64,000 nt of DNA from Chryseolinea soli. GTDB lineage: Bacteria; Bacteroidota; Bacteroidia; Cytophagales; Cyclobacteriaceae. Every line of letters starts with the position of its first letter. The stretch's first letter is position 1. The stretch covers positions 2,604,001 to 2,668,000 of the forward strand of contig NZ_CP032382.1 in assembly GCF_003589925.1 (NCBI RefSeq). The letters are read 5' to 3'. This document shows positions 10,046 to 18,696 of this stretch, one piece after another. A program made the translations under genes and the position numbers. Below the pieces are notes generated by a model, which worked only from the letters and a program-made list of their open reading frames with translations, did no database searches and had not been told where the DNA came from.

Positions 10046-10636
10046 TTATTCTTTTAAAACAAAATCAATGCACATCACCGCCGCCAAAATGAGCTGTCGC
10101 AACGGGTGGTTGGCGGGCACTTCGGGTTTGATCTGCAGCACATAGTTGTCGGCCGTGGTGAAAAACTCCTTGCCAAAGCCTGCCCATTTTTTGGTCACGT
10201 AGGCAAACTCCCGGTTGTCGCCGGCAACGAATTTGAAATCCCAGCTCGTCCACTTGCCTTTCAGCGTGCAAAGCACCTGGTCGTTGGCATCCAGCACATC
10301 GAACTTGCCGCCGATGCTGAAAAACTTTTGCTTGAACTTGCCCACGAGGTTGCCGTTCTCGTCCAGCACTTCCACGGTGGAGATAAAGAACGACGTGCCG
10401 CGGCGCACCGAGACCACTTTTTCGCCTGCGGGCGTGCGGATCTCGATGTCGAAAGGGGTCATGCGCTTGTAGTCGGTGAAGCGAAACATCTTGGTGAAAA
10501 AGCCAAGGTTCTCTTCACGACATTCCAGGATGATCTGGTTAGACTCCGGATCGTAGATGTCGAAATTGTTGGCCGCTTTGAAAATGCCAGTGTGCTCTTT
10601 CACAAAGAAGAGCTCTCTGTTTAATACAGGGTTCAT
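10046..10636 (-). CDS. LURP-one-related / phospholipid scramblase-like protein
   Basis: A 196-residue soluble protein that fits the LOR (LURP-one-related)/scramblase-like beta-barrel fold. Repeated short strands alternate with turns (for example IEIRTPAGEKVVSVRRG near residues 65-80), and a hydrophobic C-terminal helix ends the chain. Eukaryotic scramblases share this fold, but the bacterial members have no established activity. There is no signal peptide. Neighbours (dgt, glyS) give no functional hint. The protein identity is moderately sure; the function is unknown. Confidence 0.65.
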   Translation of the reverse strand: MNPVLNRELFFVKEHTGIFKAANNFDIYDPESNQIILECREENLGFFTKMFRFTDYKRMTPFDIEIRTPAGEKVVSVRRGTSFFISTVEVLDENGNLVGKFKQKFFSIGGKFDVLDANDQVLCTLKGKWTSWDFKFVAGDNREFAYVTKKWAGFGKEFFTTADNYVLQIKPEVPANHPLRQLILAAVMCIDFVLKE

Positions 10637-10710
10637 AGAATATGGAGGGATTGGTTAAGATTCAGGTTCAGAGGGATGGCAGAGGTGTAGATGCTAGTTA
10701 ACAGAAGATT

Positions 10711-10745
10711 TATAATGAAACAGGCCATCGGTAAACGATGGCCTG
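10711..10745 (-). terminator. Probable rho-independent terminator of glyS
   Basis: CAGGCCATCG (10721-10730) and CGATGGCCTG (10736-10745) form a perfect 10-bp stem with a 5-nt loop, just after the glyS stop. On the minus strand the stem is followed by TTTCATTATAAAT, a moderate U-rich tail. Confidence 0.7.
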
Positions 10746-10754
10746 CTGCAGGGA

Positions 10755-12299
10755 TCAGATCTTTCTCAGCAAGTTATTGATCGAACAAGCCTCGATCAGT
10801 TGGGCTTTTACATCGGAGATTTTCACGCGCTCTTGTTTCATCGTGTCGCGGTCGCGGATGGTAACGGTGTTGTCTTCCAGGGTTTGATGATCCACCGTGA
10901 CGCAATAGGGCGTGCCGATGGCGTCCTGTCTCCGGTAGCGTTTGCCGATGGCATCTTTTTCTTCGTAAAAACAACGCAGGTCGAACTTCAGCTCGTTCAT
11001 GATCTCCATCGCTTTCTCGGGAAGGCCGTCCTTTTTCACCAGGGGTAGGATGGCTACTTTATGCGGGGCCAGCGGCGCCGGAATTCTCAACACCACGCGC
11101 TCGCTGCCGTCTTCCAGTTTCTCTTCGGTGTAGGTCTTGGAAAGAACGGAGAGGAACATGCGGTCGAGTCCAACGGAAGTCTCGACAACGTAGGGTATGT
11201 AGCTCTGATTTTCTTCCGAATCGAAGTACTGTAGTTTTTTGCCGGAGTACTTTTCATGATTTTTCAAATCAAAATCTGTGCGCGAGTGAATGCCTTCCAG
11301 TTCTTTGAAGCCGATCGGGAAATTGAACTGGATGTCGCACGCGGCGTTGGCGTAGTGGGCCAGGTTGAGGTGGTCGTGGAAGCGATAATTTTCGGCGCCC
11401 AGCCCCAGCGTTTGGTGCCAGCGCATTCTTTTTTCTTTCCAATACTCATACCACTTCATTTCTTCACCGGGCTTGATAAAGAATTGCATCTCCATCTGTT
11501 CGAACTCCCGCATGCGGAAAATGAACTGGCGGGCGACGATCTCGTTGCGGAAGGCCTTGCCGATCTGCGCAATACCAAAAGGAATTTTCATCCGGCCGGT
11601 TTTTTGCACGTTGAGAAAGTTTACAAAAATGCCCTGCGCCGTTTCGGGGCGGAGGTAAATTTTGTTGGCGTCGTCGGCCACGGAACCCATCTCGGTGGAG
11701 AACATGAGGTTGAACTGGCGCACATCGGTCCAGTTCTTCGTGCCCGACACGGGGTCGGCAATGTCGAGGTCGATGATGATCTGCTTCATCGCGGCCATGT
11801 CGGCATTGCTGGTGGCCGCTTTGAGGCGGGCATTGGTGTCGTCGATCTTTTGTTGATATTCCAGCGTGCGCGGGTTGGTGGTGACAAACTTTTCTTTGTC
11901 GAACGACTCGCCAAAGCGGTTGGCGGCTTTCTCCACTTCCTTTTTGATCTTCTCCTCCATCTTAGCGATGGCGTCTTCGATGAGCACGTCGGCGCGGTAG
12001 CGCTTCTTGGAGTCTTTGTTGTCCAGCATCGGATCGCTAAAGGCATCGACGTGGCCGGAAGCTTTCCAGGTGGTGGGGTGCATAAAGATGGCGGCGTCGA
12101 TGCCCACGATGTTCTCGTGGAGCAGGGTCATGAATTTCCACCAGTATTCCTTGATGTTGTTCTTGAGTTCGGCCCCGTTCTGACCGTAGTCGTAGACCGC
12201 GCTGAGGCCGTCGTAAATTTCACTGGAGGGGAAAATGAAACCATACTCCTTGGCGTGGGAGATCACGTTTTTAAAAAGATTGTCTTCTTGAGCTGCCAT
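10755..12299 (-). CDS. glyS: Glycyl-tRNA synthetase (dimeric, eukaryote-type)
   Basis: Class II synthetase that charges tRNA-Gly; the 514-residue single chain is the alpha2 type, not the bacterial alpha2beta2 GlyQ/GlyS. Class II motif 2 is visible as the FRNE...FRMREFEQME region near residues 255-270. Motif 3 is seen as VETSVGLDRMFLSVL. The C-terminal anticodon-binding domain follows (LAPHKVAILPL onward). Annotation pipelines name this type glyS or glyQS. A TATCTTTG box lies only 8-15 bp upstream of the ATG. Confidence 0.95.
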   Translation of the reverse strand: MAAQEDNLFKNVISHAKEYGFIFPSSEIYDGLSAVYDYGQNGAELKNNIKEYWWKFMTLLHENIVGIDAAIFMHPTTWKASGHVDAFSDPMLDNKDSKKRYRADVLIEDAIAKMEEKIKKEVEKAANRFGESFDKEKFVTTNPRTLEYQQKIDDTNARLKAATSNADMAAMKQIIIDLDIADPVSGTKNWTDVRQFNLMFSTEMGSVADDANKIYLRPETAQGIFVNFLNVQKTGRMKIPFGIAQIGKAFRNEIVARQFIFRMREFEQMEMQFFIKPGEEMKWYEYWKEKRMRWHQTLGLGAENYRFHDHLNLAHYANAACDIQFNFPIGFKELEGIHSRTDFDLKNHEKYSGKKLQYFDSEENQSYIPYVVETSVGLDRMFLSVLSKTYTEEKLEDGSERVVLRIPAPLAPHKVAILPLVKKDGLPEKAMEIMNELKFDLRCFYEEKDAIGKRYRRQDAIGTPYCVTVDHQTLEDNTVTIRDRDTMKQERVKISDVKAQLIEACSINNLLRKI

Positions 12300-12306
12300 A
12301 GAACGG

Positions 12307-12314
12307 CAAAGATA
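12307..12314 (-). promoter_or_regulatory. glyS: Candidate -7 promoter box for glyS, almost touching the start
   Basis: Minus-strand TATCTTTG, ending 8 nt before the annotated ATG. If used, transcription would start at or within a few bases of the start codon, giving a leaderless or nearly leaderless mRNA. Confidence 0.35.
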
Positions 12315-12363
12315 ATATTCGCGGGGAATCGGCAGCGCGGGAGTAGTCGATTTTTACTTGCCT

Positions 12364-12417
12364 CCCGACTTGCCCGTCGTAGCTTTAGCGAAGACGGGAG
12401 CTTCAGCGAAGGCGGGC
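12364..12417. repeat. Dispersed hairpin repeat, family A, copy 2
   Basis: CCCGTC (12373-12378) pairs with GACGGG (12393-12398) around GTAGCTTTAGCGAA. AGCTTCAGCGAAGGCGGGC follows. It fills most of the gap between glyS and the histidine kinase and ends just beyond the kinase stop. Confidence 0.75.
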
Positions 12418-12422
12418 GGCCC

Positions 12423-13700
12423 TCACCTGGGTAGCCGGACGGTAAACGTCGTACCCAATCCCGGCACAGATTCCAATTGAATAGAGCCCGAAAGCTTCAC
12501 CAGCGCCTCTTTCACAATATAAAGCCCCAACCCCGAACCTTTAGACTGTTCGTTAGCACGAAAGAACATCTCGAATATTTTGGAGTGAAATTCCGGCGAA
12601 ATGCCCTGCCCGTTATCTTCCACTTTGATGGAGATCACATGGCCGCTCGCCTGGTATTTCAGACGGATGTATTGTTCCGGCTTGCGCACATCGTGGTAGC
12701 GCACGGCGTTGGAGATCAGATTGCTGATCACCACCTGCAAACGGGCCTTGTCGGACTCGATGTAAACATCGTCGGCGATCTCGATCTCGAAGTTGATGCG
12801 TTCGGCCTCGGGCTGATATTTGAGGCTTTCCCACACGTCCTGGGCCAGGTCGACCAGCTTCACTTTTTCGCGGCGGATCTCCAGGCGGTTGTTGCGCGAA
12901 TAGTCGGTGATGTCTTTGATGAACCGGTCCAGCGAATGGATGCGGTCTTTGATCATGGTGAGGTATTTTTTTACGTCTTCTCTATGCTCCGCGCGCTCGG
13001 TGATGGTGATGAGACCCATGACGGAGGTGAGTGGTGCGCGGAGGTCGTGCGACGTGCTGTAGACAAACCGATCGAGCTCGGCGTTGGTTTTGGTGAGCAA
13101 CGTGTTGTTGGCCACCAACTGCATGGCGTTGTGGTGATTCAGGCTGATGAGCAGGTACACGGCCATCATCCCACCGGGCAATGCCAGTGTGAAATTGATG
13201 ACCACAAAAAACAGCAAGGTATCTTCGTCGTAGTTGCGCGGGGGCAGGATGCTGAAGTCTACGAAATAGGCCAGCACAAAAAGAATATAGGTGAACGCCG
13301 CAAAGAGAATCGAAAGCAAACGCTGCTTGTAATTAAAGACGGCAAAGGCCGCCAGCGCATTTACAATAAAGAAAATGAACGCACCCGTATTGGGCGATTC
13401 ACTGGACGCAAAAATATAAACCGTAAAGTTAATGGTGGGCAACAAGAAATAGTTGGCCAGGCAATGATCGCCTTGACGGTGAATGGCAATGGAGAGCAAC
13501 AGGAAAAAAATAGCCGAGATAAAGATAGGAGTGGTTTCATAGACACCCGCCGCCAGGTCGAAGGTCATATAGAGGAGGCAGATCACCACACCAATCAAGG
13601 CAAATTGCCCGGAGAGCATGGCTTGTTTGAACTCGCCATACGACTCTATATACTTATCTTTCCCGATGATGAGGTCCCGCACAGTTTTTCGCACCGACAT
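12423..13700 (-). CDS. Membrane sensor histidine kinase
   Basis: A 425-residue two-component kinase. The first about 190 residues contain roughly six hydrophobic helices with no recognisable extracytoplasmic sensor, so it may sense through the membrane itself. The HisKA H-box is YSTSHDLRAPLTS with phospho-acceptor His218. The HATPase_c domain has an N-box (SNLISNAVRYHD), G1 (VEDNGQGI) and G2 (GSGLGLYIVKEAL). The N-box and G-boxes are intact, so it should be active. No response regulator is adjacent, making it an orphan kinase. Confidence 0.88.
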   Translation of the reverse strand: MSVRKTVRDLIIGKDKYIESYGEFKQAMLSGQFALIGVVICLLYMTFDLAAGVYETTPIFISAIFFLLLSIAIHRQGDHCLANYFLLPTINFTVYIFASSESPNTGAFIFFIVNALAAFAVFNYKQRLLSILFAAFTYILFVLAYFVDFSILPPRNYDEDTLLFFVVINFTLALPGGMMAVYLLISLNHHNAMQLVANNTLLTKTNAELDRFVYSTSHDLRAPLTSVMGLITITERAEHREDVKKYLTMIKDRIHSLDRFIKDITDYSRNNRLEIRREKVKLVDLAQDVWESLKYQPEAERINFEIEIADDVYIESDKARLQVVISNLISNAVRYHDVRKPEQYIRLKYQASGHVISIKVEDNGQGISPEFHSKIFEMFFRANEQSKGSGLGLYIVKEALVKLSGSIQLESVPGLGTTFTVRLPR

Positions 13701-13959
13701 ACCAACAGTAGTTTTTTAACGATGCAAAGGTTGAATTTTCTATGAACCGACATTTTTGCAATATGAGTGGCACGGTATGCATGCAAGATTTTCAAGAGAA
13801 ATGATAAAGTTTTCGTAAAAGTCAACGTATGAAATGGCCGGGAACGGCGGATTTGTGACGATTGAAACGACACGAGGAATACATTTTCGGCCCCGGCAAT
13901 GGTTTTCGGAGGTCGTATGAATAAAATAAAATGAATACCTTTCCACGTTCGAACTACCC

Positions 13960-14817
13960 ATGATCATCCGTAAGATAGGACTAGCCATTGCCTTTTCGCC
14001 ACGCCTGGAAGCGTTGCTGGCCGAGGCCGGTCGTCTGAAACGTATGTGGGACGCCGAACTGCTCCTCATCCACGTCGGCGATCATGGCCTGGAAGAAGAG
14101 TCCAAACTGAACGGCCTGTTGCGCACTGTCGGTCTGTGGGGGGATGCCGGTGTGAAAGTTTTTTGGGAAAAAGGAAAACCCGGCGACCGCATCCTCAGCA
14201 CCTGCAAAAAAGAAAACATCGACCTGCTGGTAGCGGGCGCGTTGAAAAAAGAAAACCTCGTCCAATTCTATCTCGGCACCATCGCCCGTCAGATCTTAAG
14301 AAAGGCAGATTGCTCTGTGCTCTTGTTCACCTCGCCCAGCATTACTCCGCAGCCTTTTAAGAACATTGTGGTAAACGCCGAAGACAACCCCTTTGTGGAG
14401 CAAGCCCTGGGCCAGGCCTGCAGCATGGGTCTGAAAGATAAGGCGCACTGGCTGCATGTGGTGCGCGAAATAAAAATGTATGGTCTCACCATGGCCACCG
14501 AGCAATGTTCGGAAACCGAATACGAGGCCATCCGCCAGAACCTGGTCCGAGAAGAAATTGAAAATGTTGAAAAGATCCTCCAACGTATACCGCACGAAGG
14601 CTTGAAAGTGAATATCAAACTGGTGGCGGGGAAGTCGGGGTTTGAGCTCTCGAAATTTGCACAGCGCAAGCATGCCGACCTCTTGGTGGTGGCTGCAGCG
14701 CAACGCAGGTTCTCGTTGTTCGACCGCGTGTTCACCCACGACCAGGAATATATTTTTGCCGACCTGCCGTGCAATCTGTTTATTGTCAATCCACGAAAGG
14801 AGGTCAGCCATGGGTAA
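13960..14817 (+). CDS. Tandem universal stress protein
   Basis: A 285-residue cytoplasmic protein with two UspA-like domains, about residues 1-130 and 133-280. The first begins KIGLAIAFS and the second KNIVVNAEDN. Bacterial Usp proteins bind ATP or other nucleotides and associate with transporters under stress. The glycine-rich ATP loop (G-2x-G-9x-G-S/T) is not clearly preserved in either half, so nucleotide binding is uncertain. Its last 8 bp overlap the start of a CPA2 antiporter, which suggests translational coupling and a role regulating it. Confidence 0.82.
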   Translation: MIIRKIGLAIAFSPRLEALLAEAGRLKRMWDAELLLIHVGDHGLEEESKLNGLLRTVGLWGDAGVKVFWEKGKPGDRILSTCKKENIDLLVAGALKKENLVQFYLGTIARQILRKADCSVLLFTSPSITPQPFKNIVVNAEDNPFVEQALGQACSMGLKDKAHWLHVVREIKMYGLTMATEQCSETEYEAIRQNLVREEIENVEKILQRIPHEGLKVNIKLVAGKSGFELSKFAQRKHADLLVVAAAQRRFSLFDRVFTHDQEYIFADLPCNLFIVNPRKEVSHG

Positions 14818-16057
14818 ATTAGGACACGCCGATGTGGTGCACTTGTTGGTGCAGCTCAGCATCATGTTGGTGATGGGAAGGCTTTTCGCCGAAGTGTTCC
14901 GCAAACTCAACCAACCCGCCGTCGTCGGCGAGATCATTGCGGGTATTTTGTTGGGCCCTACGGTGTTGGGCATGATTCAACCCGAATGGTTTGAAGCGTT
15001 GTATCCTCAAAATGCCGCCGCGGGCATTGTGCTGACGGGCTTTGTGCAAGTGGCCGTGATCATGTTGCTGTTTATCGCGGGTCTCGAAGTAGATCTTCAC
15101 ATCGTGGTGCAACAAGGCCGGCAGGCGCTCATCACCAGCATGTTTGGACTCGTCATTCCTTTCTCGCTCGGATTTATATTCCCCTACTTCTTTCCCACAT
15201 TTTTTGGAATTGCCGATGCCAACGGGCGCCTAACCTTTGCGTTGTTTATGGGGACGGCGATGGCCATCACCGCCTTGCCCGTGATCGTTCGCATTTTGAT
15301 GGATCTGAATTTGTTCAAATCGAAAATGGGATTGCTCGTGGTGGCTTCGGCCATGGTCGATGACCTGATCGGGTGGATCATTTTTTCGGTGCTCCTGGGG
15401 TTGATCGGAAAAAAGACGGGCGATCACATGCCCTTGCTCAATACCATTGTGTTGACCATCGGCTTTGCAGCCTTTATGCTCACGATCGGGCGGGGACTCT
15501 TGAATCGCCTGTTGCCCTGGATCAATAAAAAGATGGCCTGGCCGGGCGGCGTGTTATCGGTGTCGCTCGCTTTGTGTTTTCTGGCGGGAGCATTCACGGA
15601 ATACATCGGCATTCACGCCATTTTTGGTTCGTTCATTATGGGTGTGGCGCTGGGAGACTCCGAGCATTTTTCGGAACGCGCCAAGGAGATCGTGCACCAG
15701 TTCATCAATAATATTTTTGCGCCGTTGTTCTTTGTGTCCATTGGCTTGCGGGTGAACTTCTTTTTGAACTTCGACTTTGGATTGACCCTCATCATTTTAG
15801 TGATCGCCTTCGCGGGAAAAATTGTGGGCAGCGGACTGGGTACGCGACTCGGAGGTTTCTCCTGGAAGGAATCCTTGGCGGCAGGCTTTGGGATGAATGC
15901 ACGCGGAGCCATGGAAATTATTCTTGGGCTTATTGCCTTGGAGAATGGCCTGATCAACGAGCGCGTGTTTGTGTCGCTTGTCATCATCGCGCTGATCACC
16001 AGCATGACCAGCGGGCCATTGATGAAGTGGAGCCTGGCCCGGAAGTGGGAGCATTAG
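14810..16057 (+). CDS. Kef/CPA2-family cation:proton antiporter
   Basis: A 415-residue inner-membrane Na+/H+ or K+/H+ exchanger with about 12 helices. The Nha/Kef hallmarks are VVGEIIAGILLGPTVLG in helix 2 and the ion-site region ASAMVDDLIGWI with consecutive aspartates. GAFTEYIGIHAIFGSF lies near residue 262. I chose the ATG at 14810 because the protein homology begins there and a strong AAAGGAGG Shine-Dalgarno sits 6-7 nt upstream, which is rare in this phylum. It overlaps the Usp gene by 8 bp. No C-terminal RCK/TrkA-N domain is present. Confidence 0.9.
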   Translation: MGKLGHADVVHLLVQLSIMLVMGRLFAEVFRKLNQPAVVGEIIAGILLGPTVLGMIQPEWFEALYPQNAAAGIVLTGFVQVAVIMLLFIAGLEVDLHIVVQQGRQALITSMFGLVIPFSLGFIFPYFFPTFFGIADANGRLTFALFMGTAMAITALPVIVRILMDLNLFKSKMGLLVVASAMVDDLIGWIIFSVLLGLIGKKTGDHMPLLNTIVLTIGFAAFMLTIGRGLLNRLLPWINKKMAWPGGVLSVSLALCFLAGAFTEYIGIHAIFGSFIMGVALGDSEHFSERAKEIVHQFINNIFAPLFFVSIGLRVNFFLNFDFGLTLIILVIAFAGKIVGSGLGTRLGGFSWKESLAAGFGMNARGAMEIILGLIALENGLINERVFVSLVIIALITSMTSGPLMKWSLARKWEH

Positions 16058-16078
16058 TCCAAGCTCATTGTCTCTATT

Positions 16079-16891
16079 TTAGAGACCCTTGGCCTTGTTC
16101 CAGTAGACATCCATTTCGGCCAGCGTCATCTCGCCCATCTTCTTACCATCTTTAGCGGACTCGGTCTCCAAGTATTGAAAGCGTTTGATAAATTTTTTAT
16201 TGGTACGTTCCAAGGCTTCCTCCGGATCGATGTTGATGAAGCGCGCATAATTGACCAACGAGAAAAGTAAGTCACCGAATTCGGCCATAGCTTTTTCGTG
16301 GTTGATGGCTTCGGGGGCAGTGGCGTTGAACTCTGCTTTGAATTCCTGCATTTCTTCCTCTACCTTCTCCCACACCTGTTCTTTCTTCTCCCAGTCGAAG
16401 CCCACACCGCGGGCCTTGTCCTGGATGCGAATGGCTTTGACCAGCGCGGGGAGTGAGCCGGGCACGCCTTGCAAGACCGATTTGTTGCCGGTTTTCAGTT
16501 TTATTTTTTCCCAGTTGGATTTCACGGTCTCTTCATCGTTGGCCACCACGTCGCTGTAGATGTGGGGGTGGCGTTCGATGAGTTTGTCGCAGATGGCGTT
16601 GAGCACGTCGGCCACGTCGAAGGCTTTTTGTTCGGAGGCGATGCGTGCGTAAAAGACATTGTGCAGCATGAGGTCGCCGAGCTCCTTTTTGATTTCGGGC
16701 AAGTCGTTTTCCAGGATGGCGTCCGACAGTTCGTAGGTCTCTTCGATGGTGAGGTGACGGAGGCTTTCCAGGGTTTGCTTTTTGTCCCACGGGCAGTTTT
16801 CGCGCAGCTCGTCCATGATGGTGAGCAGGCGGTTGAATGCTTCGAGTTTGGCTGGACGGTTGATATCGGGCGTGACGGGGACTTTTTTCAT
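16079..16891 (-). CDS. mazG: Nucleoside triphosphate pyrophosphohydrolase MazG
   Basis: A 270-residue house-cleaning enzyme that hydrolyses NTPs or dNTPs to NMP and pyrophosphate. The first MazG domain shows CPWDKKQTLESL, then EETYELSDAI and KELGDLMLHNVFYARI, giving the ExxE...ExxD metal site. A second degenerate MazG domain occupies the C-terminal half (about residues 150-265), as in E. coli MazG. It converges with the CPA2 antiporter, with only 21 bp between stops. Confidence 0.93.
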   Translation of the reverse strand: MKKVPVTPDINRPAKLEAFNRLLTIMDELRENCPWDKKQTLESLRHLTIEETYELSDAILENDLPEIKKELGDLMLHNVFYARIASEQKAFDVADVLNAICDKLIERHPHIYSDVVANDEETVKSNWEKIKLKTGNKSVLQGVPGSLPALVKAIRIQDKARGVGFDWEKKEQVWEKVEEEMQEFKAEFNATAPEAINHEKAMAEFGDLLFSLVNYARFINIDPEEALERTNKKFIKRFQYLETESAKDGKKMGEMTLAEMDVYWNKAKGL

Positions 16892-16999
16892 GGTGCGTGA
16901 TTTCCTGAGGGTTTAAAATTATAAAAAACCGGCGGGGTTCAATGTTGTTTTTTTGTTGAGGGTGCTAAGATGGATGGTGGGGTTTGGAATGGGGCTGGA

Positions 17000-17190
17000 A
17001 GCTGGCTTGTTGGTGAAGAACACCAACAAGGGCGTGAGGGCGCGGTAGAATCTCTATCGGGGCGATCGGCCAGGGATAGAAATGGAAAGCCCGAAGTGCG
17101 TGGGTGTGGAGCGTGGACGGACTTGGAATGGATAGCCCGGCCCGAGGTTTCCGAGGGGGCCGCCAAAAAATTATTTTTATCGTTGCGTTC
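17000..17190 (+). other. Unassigned structured intergenic element upstream of glmM
   Basis: The 375-bp gap between mazG and glmM carries no supported ORF. It includes the words CAGGGATAGAAATGGAAAGCCCG and GGATAGCCCGGCCCG, and a hairpin: CGGCCC (17138-17143) with GGGCCG (17157-17162). A-rich and T-rich sequence follows (AAAAAATTATTTTTATC). Similar words recur upstream of genes in other Bacteroidota as I recall, but I cannot confirm a family. It may be a structured RNA or a mobile intergenic repeat. Confidence 0.4.
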
Positions 17191-17229
17191 GCTGAGTGGT
17201 TAGTGGCTCGCACCTTCCATTATTCTTAT

Positions 17230-17237
17230 TAATTTTG
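17230..17237 (+). promoter_or_regulatory. glmM: Candidate -7 promoter box for glmM
   Basis: TAATTTTG matches TAnnTTTG and lies 29 nt upstream of the GTG start. The -33 element is not obvious. Confidence 0.4.
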
Positions 17238-17266
17238 CCTCACTTTTTAAATAAAAACCCCAAATC

Positions 17267-18670
17267 GTGGCTTTAATCAAATCTATTTCCGGCATACGTG
17301 GGACCATTGGCGGCAAAACCAATGAAAATCTCACGCCCGTCGACGTCGTCAAGTTTACGGCGGCGTTTGGGACGATGATCAAGAAGAAAACCGGTTCCAC
17401 CAAAGTGGTGATCGGGCGCGACGCCAGGCCATCGGGCGAAATGGTGAGTGCCCTCGTGGTGTCGACCCTGCAAGGCTTGGGTATCGATGTGATCGATCTG
17501 GGCCTGTCCACGACACCCACCGTGGAGATTGCTGTTCCCCTGGAAAAGGCAGCGGGGGGTATCATCCTCACTGCCAGCCATAATCCGGTGCAATGGAATG
17601 CGCTGAAGCTGCTGAACGACAAAGGAGAATTCATTTCGGGCAAAGACGGCGAGGCCATGCTGAAAATTGCCGAGAATGAAGAATTCGACTTTGCCCCGGT
17701 AGGCAAACTGGGTCAGTATACCAAAAACGACACCTACCTTCAGAAGCATATCGACATGATCCTGAAGTTGCCCCTGGTGGATGTGGAAGCCATCCGGAAC
17801 CGGGGCTTTAATGTGGTGGTGGATGCCGTGAACTCAACGGGCGGCATTGCCGTTCCTTTGCTGCTGAAGGCTTTGGATGTGAGCGTGAAAGAACTGTATT
17901 GCGAGCCGACGGGCCACTTCCCGCACAACCCCGAGCCCCTGCCGGAACACTTGACGGACATTTGCCGCGAGATCAAAAAAGGCAAATTCGACATGGGCAT
18001 CGTGGTGGACCCGGATGTGGATCGCCTGGCGTTTGTGTCGGAAGACGGCACGCCTTTCGGCGAAGAATATACCTTGGTGGCCGTGGCCGATTATGTGCTG
18101 AAGGCATCCAAGAAAAAGAAATTGAGCACGGTGTCGAATCTTTCATCCACGGGCGCGTTGCGCGACATCACGGAGAAAGCCGGCGGCCAATATTCGGCTG
18201 CGGCGGTGGGTGAAGTGAACGTGGTGACGCTGATGAAAGAAACGGGAGCCGTCATCGGTGGCGAAGGCAACGGCGGGGTGATCTATCCCGAGTTGCACTA
18301 TGGTCGCGACGCCCTGGTGGGCATCGCCTTGTTGCTGACGCACCTGGCCAAAAGTGAAACCAGCCTGCTGCGCCTGCGGTCGACGTATCCGAACTATGTG
18401 ATCTCCAAAAACAAGATCGAGCTCACGCCAAACATCAACGTGGACCGCGTGCTGGAGGAGATGACGAAGAAATATAAAAAACAACCCATCAACACCATCG
18501 ATGGCGTGAAGATCGAGTTCGACAAAGAGTGGGTGCACCTGCGCAAATCCAACACGGAACCCATCATCCGCATTTATGCGGAGTCGGACATGGAAGTGAA
18601 GGCTGATAATTTGGCGAAGAAGATGATTGCCGATATAAAAGAGATCATAGCCGAAAAGGTCGTGGTCTGA
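17267..18670 (+). CDS. glmM: Phosphoglucosamine mutase / phosphohexomutase
   Basis: Alpha-D-phosphohexomutase family, 467 residues, probably interconverting glucosamine-6-P and glucosamine-1-P for UDP-GlcNAc, hence peptidoglycan and LPS. The phosphoserine loop TASHNP has Ser104. The Mg site is DPDVDR (Asp248, 250, 252). The sugar-binding loop GGEGNGG is near residue 333 and the phosphate loop RKSNTEPIIRIY is near the C-terminus. GEGNGG rather than GEQSG is common in archaeal/Bacteroidota enzymes, so phosphomannomutase activity is possible. GTG start. A cysteine desulfurase follows after 26 bp. Confidence 0.88.
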   Translation: MALIKSISGIRGTIGGKTNENLTPVDVVKFTAAFGTMIKKKTGSTKVVIGRDARPSGEMVSALVVSTLQGLGIDVIDLGLSTTPTVEIAVPLEKAAGGIILTASHNPVQWNALKLLNDKGEFISGKDGEAMLKIAENEEFDFAPVGKLGQYTKNDTYLQKHIDMILKLPLVDVEAIRNRGFNVVVDAVNSTGGIAVPLLLKALDVSVKELYCEPTGHFPHNPEPLPEHLTDICREIKKGKFDMGIVVDPDVDRLAFVSEDGTPFGEEYTLVAVADYVLKASKKKKLSTVSNLSSTGALRDITEKAGGQYSAAAVGEVNVVTLMKETGAVIGGEGNGGVIYPELHYGRDALVGIALLLTHLAKSETSLLRLRSTYPNYVISKNKIELTPNINVDRVLEEMTKKYKKQPINTIDGVKIEFDKEWVHLRKSNTEPIIRIYAESDMEVKADNLAKKMIADIKEIIAEKVVV

Positions 18671-18696
18671 TCGTTTGATTTATAAAGAAGAGAGAC

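Noticed and set aside
16070..16086. A bidirectional terminator between the antiporter gene and mazG (GTCTCT/AGAGAC)
   Set aside because: The stem is only 6 bp, the loop is 5 nt, and it overlaps the mazG stop with no T-tract.
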